Assembly: GCA_016806145.1 (NCBI GenBank) | Contig: CP063167.1 | Coordinates: forward strand, 678,501 to 742,500 | Origin: Variovorax paradoxus | GTDB taxonomy: Bacteria; Pseudomonadota; Gammaproteobacteria; Burkholderiales; Burkholderiaceae_C | Length of the DNA stretch: 64,000 nucleotides | Reading direction: 5' to 3' | Part shown: positions 15,908-23,175 of the stretch, one piece after another | Layout: each line of letters begins with the position of its first letter | Numbering within the stretch: position 1 is the first letter of the stretch | Made by a program: the position numbers and the translations under genes | The notes under the pieces: model-generated | Seen by the model: only the letters and a program-made list of their open reading frames with translations | Told to the model about the DNA's origin: nothing | Databases searched by the model: none

Positions 15908-17437
15908 CTACCGCGGCATCGCGACGGTCACCACGTCGAAGGGAAGCACGGCCGGCGGGCTCTTCTGGCGATCGAGCTGCCCGTTGACCACCATCAGGCC
16001 GGACGGGACCACGGCCGCCGTGGTCGGATAGCGCAGGCGCGTGTCGGTGATGCGTTGCGTGACGCGACCCGCACTCCAGTCGGGCGCAAGTTCCACGCGC
16101 ACGAGCTCATGGTGCGCATTGCGGACCACGTAGAGATCGTTGCCACCGGCGAGCACGAGCCCATCACCGTCCGTGAGTTCGCCGCCGTCCACGCGCAGCT
16201 GCGAGACCGCGCGCGAGCGGGTATCGATGCGCCAGAGCTGGCCGGTCGCGAGCTGTATCGACAGCAGGTAGCGACCATCGGGCGACGCGACGATGCCGTT
16301 GAGGTTGATCTTGTTCGGCAGGTAGCGCAGTGGCGTCGACGACAGATCGAGCCACGGCTCCAGCGTCGCGCGCGCACCGGCGCCGGTGCGCACCCGGTAG
16401 ATCACCGGGCGGAACGAGTCGGTGATGTAGGCCGAGCCATCGCGTGCGATGACGAGGTCGTTGAGGAAGCTCGGCATGTCCTGCGGTGCCTTGGCCACGG
16501 CCAGCGTGCTCCCGTCGGTCACGTCGACCGCGGCCAGCGTGCCGCCGGGTCCGCCCGCGATCCACAGGCGTCCGCTGCCATCGAACTTCATGCCGAACGC
16601 GCCTTGCCGTCCCACCGCGCCGCCGGCCTGCACCAGCTCGGCCTTCGTGCCGCCCTGCCTGATGCGAAACAGGTCGCCATTGGTGCTCGAGCCGATGAAG
16701 GCGTCACCCGTGCGCGGATCGATCGCGATGCCTTCCGGGAACACCTGCGCGCCTTCGAGGGTGGCACGCGCGCGAACGACGCTGGGCGCGGTGGCCTCGA
16801 TCACGCCGCACAGGACCCGCGCACCGGAGTTGCCCGCGGGGTCGCTGCTGTAGTCGTCGGGATCCGCATGGACGACGACACTGCGGCCGATCACCGACGT
16901 GGGCGCGCGATCCAGCGAGAGATTCGTGTTGAGGTAGCGCAGCACCGCGCGACCGCCGGCGTCCGCCTGCAGGGCCGGCAGCTCGCCGGCATGCGCATGG
17001 GCCTTGTCGTCGCCCGGTCGCCCATGGTTGCGCGAGTTGCCGGGATCGAAGTGGCCGCCGGCGGCGCCGAAGTCGACGACCCGGCCGGTCGCTGCGTCGG
17101 GCCCGGGTGCGCATTCGCCATGCGCGTGCACATGGAAGCCGTGCACGCCCGGCGCGAGTCCTTCGACGTCCGCGTGGAGGACCACCGCGGTGCCGCCACC
17201 GGCCGGCGCGAAGCGCACGATGCCAGCCTGTTTGCCGGACGGTGTGAGAAGACGCGCCGACGCCACCGGCGCGGCGTCCGGCTGCGCGGATGCGCCGGCG
17301 CTTGCCTGCGTCGGGCCCGCTGCGCCGGCGCCGGGCATCGCGGCATGGGCGTGTGGCGCACTCGGGGGACTGCCGCACGCGCCCAGCAGGGCAGCAGCGC
17401 ACAGGGCGATCGGGCAGAGGATGCGTCGGGTGTTCAT
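15908..17437 (-). CDS. Cu/Zn superoxide dismutase fused to an SMP-30-like beta-propeller, lipoprotein
   Basis: A 509-residue envelope protein. Residues 1-21 form a lipoprotein signal (LLGAC, lipid Cys21). Residues about 62-215 are a SodC domain. Copper-ligand His are at 102 and 104 (GFHVHAHGEC), the bridging His at 129 (GGHFDP), further His at 138 and 149, and the last copper His at 190 (VVVHADPDD). The disulfide pair is Cys109/Cys210 (LCGVI). The zinc-site Asp of the usual HxGDLP is Glu152 here. From about 225 to the end there is a repeated-blade propeller (VFPEGIAIDPRTGDAFIGS; ILNGIVASPDGRYLLSI-like blades) of the SMP-30/gluconolactonase type. Superoxide dismutation is predicted from the first half; the propeller's ligand is unknown. 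ATG 17437 was preferred to 17458 because the signal begins there. Confidence 0.85.
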   Translation of the reverse strand: MNTRRILCPIALCAAALLGACGSPPSAPHAHAAMPGAGAAGPTQASAGASAQPDAAPVASARLLTPSGKQAGIVRFAPAGGGTAVVLHADVEGLAPGVHGFHVHAHGECAPGPDAATGRVVDFGAAGGHFDPGNSRNHGRPGDDKAHAHAGELPALQADAGGRAVLRYLNTNLSLDRAPTSVIGRSVVVHADPDDYSSDPAGNSGARVLCGVIEATAPSVVRARATLEGAQVFPEGIAIDPRTGDAFIGSSTNGDLFRIRQGGTKAELVQAGGAVGRQGAFGMKFDGSGRLWIAGGPGGTLAAVDVTDGSTLAVAKAPQDMPSFLNDLVIARDGSAYITDSFRPVIYRVRTGAGARATLEPWLDLSSTPLRYLPNKINLNGIVASPDGRYLLSIQLATGQLWRIDTRSRAVSQLRVDGGELTDGDGLVLAGGNDLYVVRNAHHELVRVELAPDWSAGRVTQRITDTRLRYPTTAAVVPSGLMVVNGQLDRQKSPPAVLPFDVVTVAMPR

Positions 17438-17447
17438 GGTCGGTTCC

Positions 17448-18707
17448 TCAGCGGGCATAGCTCACGCGATAGATCACGCCGTTCTGGTCCTCGGCGATCA
17501 GCAGGGAGCCGTCGGCGGCCACGGCGAGGCCCGCGAGCCTGCCGAACTGGGCCGGTCGACCCGCCTTCGACTGCTCGGCCGCGGGGCCCGCGCCGGGTTG
17601 CACGAGGTGGGCCGGCGGTGCCGGCAGCAGCCACCCCGTGACGAAGTCCTCGATCGATTGCGGCTTGCCCGCCGCGTCGAAGCGCACCCGCACCACCTTG
17701 TAGCCGCTGGGCTGCCCACGGTTCCACGAGCCTCGCATCGCCACGAAGGCACTGTTCCGATACTCGGCGGGAAACTGGCTGCCGCCATAGAAAACCAGCC
17801 CGATGGGCGCGGAGTGCGCCGTGGTCATCAGCGCCGGCGCCTCGGTGGTCGGGCAGAAGTCGGCGCGGGTGGAACCTTCGGGATCGTTCTGCTGCTTCAT
17901 GTCGACCTGCCTGTCACCCCAGCAGAAGGGCCACCCGTAGTGCCGGTTCGGCCGGATCGCGTTGAGTTCCTCGGGCGGCACGTCGTCGCCACGGTCGTCC
18001 GAGCCGTGGTCGAAGCCGTAGAGCGTGCCATCGACCGGACTGAAGGCAAAGCCCAGCGTGTTGCGAAGCCCGCGCGCGTACACGCTGCGCGCGCTACCGT
18101 CGGGTCGCATGCGCAGGACCGTCGCGGCCTCGGGATTGGTCTCCACGCAGTTGTTGCACTGCGAGCCCACGGTCACGTACAGGAAGCCGTCGGGACCGGA
18201 TGCCAGGGTGCGGTAGGGATGCTGTGATCCGTCGGGCAGGTCGTCGAGGAGAACCCGGGGCAGGGTCAGCGAGCCGTCAGGCTGCACATCGGCGACCAGC
18301 ACCTTCTTGTCGCTGGCCATGAACAGCTTGCCGTCCTTGAGCAGCAGCCCATGCACGTTCTTGATGTTCTGCGCCACGATCTGCTGCGCGTCGATCCTTC
18401 CGTCGCGATCGGTGTCGCGCAGCAGCAGCACATCGGCCTGCCTGGGGCGGCTCGCATAGACGTCGCCGTTGGGCGCCACCTGCAGCCAGCGCACATGCTG
18501 CATGTCCTTGGCGTACACGTCGATCTTGAAGCCAGGAGGCAGCTTCAGCTGCGAGAGCAGCGACTCGTCGAACTTCACCGGTGAGGGTTCGAGCATCACG
18601 GTGGACACGGTGTTCGGACCGTCGCCCGGCGGCAGCTGTGCCCACGCACCCGCGACTTGAAGCGTGCCCAGTGCGAGCACCGTGCGGAAGAATGAAGCTG
18701 CATGCAT
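17448..18707 (-). CDS. PQQ-type soluble sugar/sorbosone dehydrogenase (GSDH-like propeller)
   Basis: A 419-residue exported protein. A signal peptide ends near GAWA before QLPPGDG. The mature protein is a six-bladed propeller with LPPGFKIDVYAKDMQHVRWLQVAPNGDVYAS, a NVHGLL blade, GLRNTLGFAFSPVDGTLYGFDHGSDDRGDDVPPEELN, HYGWPFCWG and MRGSWNR. These motifs mark the glucose/sorbosone dehydrogenase family, which oxidises sugars in the periplasm with PQQ. The four-Cys arrangement (CNNC, FCWG, FC) is typical of the sorbosone dehydrogenase-like branch. Its stop is ten bases before the SOD-propeller start, so the two are one operon. PQQ use is inferred; no pqq gene is in the window. Confidence 0.88.
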   Translation of the reverse strand: MHAASFFRTVLALGTLQVAGAWAQLPPGDGPNTVSTVMLEPSPVKFDESLLSQLKLPPGFKIDVYAKDMQHVRWLQVAPNGDVYASRPRQADVLLLRDTDRDGRIDAQQIVAQNIKNVHGLLLKDGKLFMASDKKVLVADVQPDGSLTLPRVLLDDLPDGSQHPYRTLASGPDGFLYVTVGSQCNNCVETNPEAATVLRMRPDGSARSVYARGLRNTLGFAFSPVDGTLYGFDHGSDDRGDDVPPEELNAIRPNRHYGWPFCWGDRQVDMKQQNDPEGSTRADFCPTTEAPALMTTAHSAPIGLVFYGGSQFPAEYRNSAFVAMRGSWNRGQPSGYKVVRVRFDAAGKPQSIEDFVTGWLLPAPPAHLVQPGAGPAAEQSKAGRPAQFGRLAGLAVAADGSLLIAEDQNGVIYRVSYAR

Positions 18708-18888
18708 GAGTGGTCCCCGAAAATGATCGCCTCGGCAAGCTAGGAGGCGAGCGGGGTCCGAAGCGCACGAGCTTCACCCGAGCGGGCGTAGGACGTTCAG
18801 CCAGACAACCGGCGCATGGGGCGCGCCCGCAGAACTTTCGTTCGATCAGGCAGCGGGTTCGAGCGTCACCCGGTGAGGGCGCGCATCG

Positions 18889-20025
18889 TCATTGCCGTGA
18901 CGGCAGCCGCACGGTGAACTTCGTCCCCTCCGCGGCGCTCGACGTGGCGCTGACTTCGCCGCCATGCGCCTCCGCGATCTTGCTGACGATGTACAGCCCC
19001 AGGCCGACGCTGCGCGCCGCGCCGCCCGGGTTGCCACAGACCATGGGCTGAAAGAGCAGCGGCAGCGAATCGGCCGGGATCGGAGAACCGAAGTTGTGGA
19101 CCTCGACGGCCGCGCGACCGTCGTCTCCCCTGCGCGATGTCACAACGATGTCGCGGCCGGGGTCGCCGTAGGCGATCGCGTTCGACACCAGGTTTCCCAG
19201 CAGTTGCGAAAGCCGGTCCGGATCGGCATGGCAACCGCCCTCTCCCTCCTGGACGTGCGTGATCCGACGGTCCGGATAGGCAGTGGCGAGTTCCTCCAGG
19301 GCCTCCGCCACGACGCCATGGAGATCGATGGACTTGAACGACACCGACAGGCCGCGACCGATGCGGGCGGCGGTGAAGTCCAGGAGATCGGCGATGAGCC
19401 GATGCGCGCGCTCGGTCGAACGCGAGACGCGGCCAAGCACCCGAATCTGACTCGAGGTAAGTTCACTGCGCGACAGGGCGATGAGCCCCAGATGGATCGC
19501 CGACAGCGGATTGCGCAGATCGTGGCTCACGATACCCACCATCTGCTCGGCGAACAGCGCCCGGTCCTTGGCTTCCTCCTGCATCCGCGTGGCCTCGTGC
19601 ACCAGAATCCTGAGTTCCTCGCGCGAAGCCACCAGCTCGCGTTCGTACACGTCTCGGTCGCGGGCGATGAACAGCGCCAGATCGTGCACGACGGCGCCGC
19701 CGCGCTCGCGGCGCACGGCGTTGAAGATCATGGGAAGCAAGGTGCCGTCGCGATGCCTGACTTCGAGCTTGACCTCGGACACGGAGCCCTGCATCTGCAG
19801 CAAGGGCAGCCAGTGCGTCTGGTGGAAGATGCGCCCGCCCATGGTGAGCAGGTCCTGTATCCGCCTGCGGCGCACCAGATCGCTCTTGTCCACGCCGACC
19901 CAATCGCAGAACGTCCTGTTGGCCGCGAGGATCAGCCCCTTCGCATCGGTGGCGAGCAGCCCGCAGGCGGCGTCGTCGGGCGACGCCGGTTCCTCGCGGG
20001 GAAGCTCGTCGCCCCGGGATGTCAA
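18889..20025 (-). CDS. PAS-domain sensor histidine kinase
   Basis: A 378-residue soluble kinase. A PAS domain (about 20-130; GLLATDAKGLILAANRTFCDWVG, then EVRHRDGTLLPMIFNAV) leads into a short coiled coil (about 130-165). A HisKA domain follows with the phospho-His in GIVSHDLRNPLSAI near 180. The ATPase domain has DPDRLSQLLGNLVSNAI and SVGLGLYIVSKIAEAHGG. The start codon is a TTG (20025) that overlaps the hydrolase stop (TTGA), with GGGGAGGCGAGG just upstream, so it is translationally coupled to the RsbQ-like gene. No transmembrane segment and no adjacent response regulator are visible. The coupling suggests the hydrolase product is the PAS ligand. Confidence 0.88.
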   Translation of the reverse strand: MTSRGDELPREEPASPDDAACGLLATDAKGLILAANRTFCDWVGVDKSDLVRRRRIQDLLTMGGRIFHQTHWLPLLQMQGSVSEVKLEVRHRDGTLLPMIFNAVRRERGGAVVHDLALFIARDRDVYERELVASREELRILVHEATRMQEEAKDRALFAEQMVGIVSHDLRNPLSAIHLGLIALSRSELTSSQIRVLGRVSRSTERAHRLIADLLDFTAARIGRGLSVSFKSIDLHGVVAEALEELATAYPDRRITHVQEGEGGCHADPDRLSQLLGNLVSNAIAYGDPGRDIVVTSRRGDDGRAAVEVHNFGSPIPADSLPLLFQPMVCGNPGGAARSVGLGLYIVSKIAEAHGGEVSATSSAAEGTKFTVRLPSRQ

Positions 20026-20825
20026 AGACCTCGCCTCCCCAGAAAGGCGTCGATCGCTTCGGCGCTCGCACCGGGGGCGCTCAGGTGCGGACAGTGGCCG
20101 ACGTTGTCAATGACCACCATCTCGGCGTCCGGCAGGGTGCGCGCCATGTACTCACCCACGGCGACCGGCGCGATGATGTCGTCGTCGCACTGGAGGATGA
20201 GCGTGGGGGTCGTGAGCCGCGAAAGCTCGGCGCGATGGTCGGAGAGAAAGGTCGCACGAGCGAAGCGCGCCGCGTTGTCCGGGTCGGTGCGACAGAAGCT
20301 GTTGGACAACTCCGCCCCGAGCTCGGGCTGTCCGGGGGCACCCATGATGACGGGCGCCATGTTGCTCGACCACCCGAGGTAGTTGCCCTCGAGGGTTCGC
20401 AGCAGCGAGTCGACATCCTCGCGCGAGAACCCACCCACGTAGTCGCGGTCGTTCACATAGCACGGGGACGGCCCGATCATTGCATGGCCGGCGAACAGAC
20501 CTGGCGATGCCAGGTCGGCAAGCATGCCGATCATCGCGCTGACCGAGTGGCCCACGAAGATCGATCGACCTTGACCGAACTCGCGGGCAATCTCGACCAC
20601 GTCTTGCGCATAGCCTTCGAGCGTCGAGTACTTCTCCACCTCGTAGGCCCTCAGGTCCGACTCCCCGGCGCCCACATGGTCGAACATGACCGTCCTGTAC
20701 CGTGTGGCATAGATCGGCTCGAGCAATCGCCACATGTTCAGATCACAGCCGAAGCCGTGGGCAAAGATGATCGTGTCGACGCCGGCTCCACTGACGCGCA
20801 CGTTGTTGCGCTCTCGCACGCTCAT
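20022..20825 (-). CDS. RsbQ-like alpha/beta hydrolase
   Basis: A 267-residue hydrolase close in size and motif spacing to RsbQ/KAI2-type enzymes. The oxyanion region is FAHGFGCDLNMW, with MFDHVGAGESDL next. The nucleophile is Ser94 in VGHSVSAMIG, the acid is in CDDDIIAPV (near 216) and the base is His244 in NVGHCPHLS. Bacillus RsbQ activates the PAS-containing phosphatase RsbP, probably by delivering or modifying a small hydrophobic ligand. Here the partner is a PAS histidine kinase whose start overlaps this stop. ATG 20825 is chosen because GGAG lies six bases upstream; a longer frame would add 52 atypical residues. Confidence 0.88.
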   Translation of the reverse strand: MSVRERNNVRVSGAGVDTIIFAHGFGCDLNMWRLLEPIYATRYRTVMFDHVGAGESDLRAYEVEKYSTLEGYAQDVVEIAREFGQGRSIFVGHSVSAMIGMLADLASPGLFAGHAMIGPSPCYVNDRDYVGGFSREDVDSLLRTLEGNYLGWSSNMAPVIMGAPGQPELGAELSNSFCRTDPDNAARFARATFLSDHRAELSRLTTPTLILQCDDDIIAPVAVGEYMARTLPDAEMVVIDNVGHCPHLSAPGASAEAIDAFLGRRGL

Positions 20826-21007
20826 GGACGCTCCATTGATGCGCCGCGACGCAACGCTCGATGATTCTTGCACAGGGCCGGGCGCGCATTGCACACCCTG
20901 TACGCCACGCCCTGCCGCGCGAAGCGCGGAGCGCCTACGCGACGAAGCCCCGCGAGGTCCGAGTGTCCAAGCTTCATCCATTCATCCCAACGACGCGAGA
21001 GACACGC

Positions 21008-21337
21008 ATGGCCGATGCTGCCCACGGCACAGAACACGACAACCCACCGACATCCGACGACGCGCCCGCGAGCCAGCTGCGGCGCATCTCCATCCACGTG
21101 ATCGAGCCCGGCCCTGGCCGCTACCACTGGGTGCTCCTGGAGCAGGGTGTCGACCCGACGACCTGGGGCGAACTGCTCACGAGCCAGCGGCCTTGCAGGC
21201 ATTGGAACCATGCCTTGACCGACGGCATGGCAGCGCTGATGGAACTGGCGAGCGATGTGCGCGAAGGGCCGCGAGAGATCGGCACGGCCAGGCAATGGTC
21301 CGCGAACGAGCCGGAAGCCTCCTTGCGCAACTGGTAG
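21008..21337 (+). CDS. Hypothetical 109-residue protein
   Basis: I do not recognise this protein. After a polar, disordered N-terminus it has one compact segment, LRRISIHVIEPGPGRYHWVLLEQG, likely a beta-hairpin, followed by a helix (HALTDGMAALMELASDV). GAGAGA precedes the ATG by about six bases. It is divergent from the RsbQ-like gene and convergent with the small gene ending at 21363. Coding is supported mainly by the folded-looking core and the ribosome site. Confidence 0.55.
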   Translation: MADAAHGTEHDNPPTSDDAPASQLRRISIHVIEPGPGRYHWVLLEQGVDPTTWGELLTSQRPCRHWNHALTDGMAALMELASDVREGPREIGTARQWSANEPEASLRNW

Positions 21338-21362
21338 CTCAGCGCCGCGTCGACCTCTTTCC

Positions 21363-21581
21363 TCACTGTGATCGCTCGGCCCTGGAAATAGCCGCCCGGC
21401 CTTCGGGCGTGATGCGGAAGATGACCGAGGCGCCCTGCGTCAGCGGCATGTCGGGCGGAGGAAGCTGCGCCTCGATCATGCCCGCGGCCTCGAGGACGAT
21501 CGCATTGCGGATGTCGGCCTCGTCGTGCAGCGCGAGTGGGAACTGGGAATCCTTGATACGGCGAAGAAAGTCCATCGGCAT
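21363..21581 (-). CDS. Hypothetical 72-residue protein of the Crp/Fnr cluster
   Basis: An unrecognised small protein with GGAGG eight bases before the ATG. It contains FPLALHDEADIRNAIVLEAAGMIEAQLP and ends FRITPEGRAAISRAE. This ending is the kind of beta-turn-helix found at the end of winged-helix domains, and it resembles VTAEGHSALARAR in the 138-residue protein encoded just upstream (21615-22031). The two may be distant relatives. It is the last of four same-strand genes starting with a Crp/Fnr regulator. Confidence 0.65.
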   Translation of the reverse strand: MPMDFLRRIKDSQFPLALHDEADIRNAIVLEAAGMIEAQLPPPDMPLTQGASVIFRITPEGRAAISRAERSQ

Positions 21582-21614
21582 GTTGCTGGTCCTCCGGCGA
21601 TTGCGGAGGATAAA

Positions 21615-22031
21615 TCAGGAATCGGACACTTCCCGGGGAAGTACCGCGATCGCGCAGGGTTCCTGAACCACTCGGCTGGCCTCCTCGGCTGCCCCATCCG
21701 CTACCTTGGAAACGCGCCTCGAACGCGGTCGCCGTGCCGGCATGTCGTCGAAATGCTCGGGCTGCTGCCGCCGGGCGCGCGCCAATGCCGAATGCCCTTC
21801 CGCCGTCACTTCCAGCACGACCGCGCGCGGAATGTAGACATCGCCCGAGCGTTCCCGCACCGGGGCATCGAAGCTCGCCTTGACGAGGTTGGCGGCGTTC
21901 AGGCCGAGCAGCCGCTCGATGTCGTCCCTCGACGTGCATTCGGCGGGCAGTTGCTGCTGCCCGAAATGTGAAAGCAGCTTCATGCTGGCCAGCACGCGCA
22001 GTTCGCGCTCGCTCAGTGTCTTTCTACGCAC
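21615..22031 (-). CDS. Hypothetical 138-residue protein of the Crp/Fnr cluster
   Basis: No family recognised. The first 85 residues look folded (ELRVLASMKLLSHFGQQQL, then DDIERLLGLNAANLVKASFDAP, then VVLEVTAEGHSALARAR) and suggest a small winged-helix-like unit. The last 50 are basic and probably disordered. Its ATG lies eight bases inside the end of the preceding 72-residue gene, so translation is likely coupled. No signal peptide. Confidence 0.65.
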   Translation of the reverse strand: MRRKTLSERELRVLASMKLLSHFGQQQLPAECTSRDDIERLLGLNAANLVKASFDAPVRERSGDVYIPRAVVLEVTAEGHSALARARRQQPEHFDDMPARRPRSRRVSKVADGAAEEASRVVQEPCAIAVLPREVSDS

Positions 22032-22242
22032 CCGGCCGACCTTCGGTTCGAGGACCCGCGGCGGCCATCTGCTCGCGTGCCTGCAGCGCGGCCGCGTGCA
22101 GACGCTCCGCCGTCAAGGCGGCGGCATCCGCCGTCATCGTCACGGCGACCCCATCGGGGCCATCGAGGATCACCACGCCATCCTCGGCGGTGGCGTGGCC
22201 GGCGTCTTCGCGCGGTCCGGGAATGGTGCGGCGATCACTCAT
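22024..22242 (-). CDS. Hypothetical 72-residue protein coupled to the Crp/Fnr regulator
   Basis: A small acidic protein whose ATG overlaps the stop of the Crp/Fnr gene (ATGA). The conserved-looking core is GVVILDGPDGVAVTMTADAAALTAERLHAAALQA, a strand-turn-strand followed by a helix. Similar short proteins with a DGPDGVAVTxT motif are common hypotheticals in Proteobacteria, as far as I recall. Function unknown. The position suggests a role tied to the regulator. Confidence 0.65.
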   Translation of the reverse strand: MSDRRTIPGPREDAGHATAEDGVVILDGPDGVAVTMTADAAALTAERLHAAALQAREQMAAAGPRTEGRPGA

Positions 22243-22988
22243 GGGGGATTCCCGGTGTGGCCGACCGCGTGCGCCGCGGTCTGGGGGTTGAGGTACAGAT
22301 AGTGAGGGTCGAACCGCGCTCTTTCGACCAGGCCCTTCAGGTCCAGGATCTGCACGTTCGCGCCGCGAACATTGCACAGGCCGGATTCGCGCAGCTCGCG
22401 CAACACGCGGTTCACATGGACATTCGTGAGGCTGCAGACCTCGCCGATATCGGCTTGCGTCATGGGCAGCGGGAAGGCGTTGCCCTCGGACGCGCCGATC
22501 GCCAGCAGCCGGGCATGGGTCTCGCAGAGGAAGTGCGACACGCGCTGCAAAGCGTTGAGGCTTGCCAGTCTGTAGATCCACTGCCGGTGCATCGCCGCGT
22601 CCAACAGCGTGAGAAACCACAGACGCCGCGCGAGGCCCGGCTCCGATGTCTGGATCGCTTCGAGCGAGGCGTGGCGAAAGACCGCGACGGTGATGTCGGT
22701 CAACGCGGCGACATCGTGGTCGAGTTTCTTCAAGGCGTAGGCATGCAGGTCGACGAAGTCGCCCGGCACATGCAGCGCCACCGGGTGACGCCGGCCATCG
22801 GGCGCATCGACGTGGCGTGTCATGAGTCCCTTCACCAGCAGCGTGCTGATGTCGACCGGCACGCCCTGGCGCACGACCAGGCTGCCGGCCGGGTAGGTCT
22901 GCACATGGGAGATGGCGCCTTCCAGGAGACTGCGCTCGGCGTTGGAGATTTCTGCAGCACGGTTGCGGAATACGTTCTCGGTCAGCAT
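22239..22988 (-). CDS. Crp/Fnr-family transcription regulator
   Basis: A 249-residue regulator with an N-terminal cyclic-nucleotide-binding-type beta roll (about 20-140; YPAGSLVVRQGVPVD, VALHVPGDFVDLHAY). A long dimer helix follows, then a winged HTH (about 170-230; MTQADIGEVCSLTNVHVNRVLRELRESGLC). The N-terminal Cys cluster of oxygen-sensing Fnr is absent, so an Fe-S sensor is unlikely. It diverges from the catalase gene across about 185 bases, so control of katE is possible but not shown. Confidence 0.88.
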   Translation of the reverse strand: MLTENVFRNRAAEISNAERSLLEGAISHVQTYPAGSLVVRQGVPVDISTLLVKGLMTRHVDAPDGRRHPVALHVPGDFVDLHAYALKKLDHDVAALTDITVAVFRHASLEAIQTSEPGLARRLWFLTLLDAAMHRQWIYRLASLNALQRVSHFLCETHARLLAIGASEGNAFPLPMTQADIGEVCSLTNVHVNRVLRELRESGLCNVRGANVQILDLKGLVERARFDPHYLYLNPQTAAHAVGHTGNPP

Positions 22989-23175
22989 GGAGGGTCCTCA
23001 CATCGGATGTTGCACTGCCTCGCGCGATGGCGCATTAACCTGCATCAAGTTTGAGCCCGTGAGCCCATCGCGCGGCAACGACGGGCCAAAGACGTCCTTG
23101 TCCTACGCAGGCCATCGTCGCCGGTCCTCAAAGTCGCGCTCCTCCCACGACCCACTCCACGCGAAGCCCCACACC

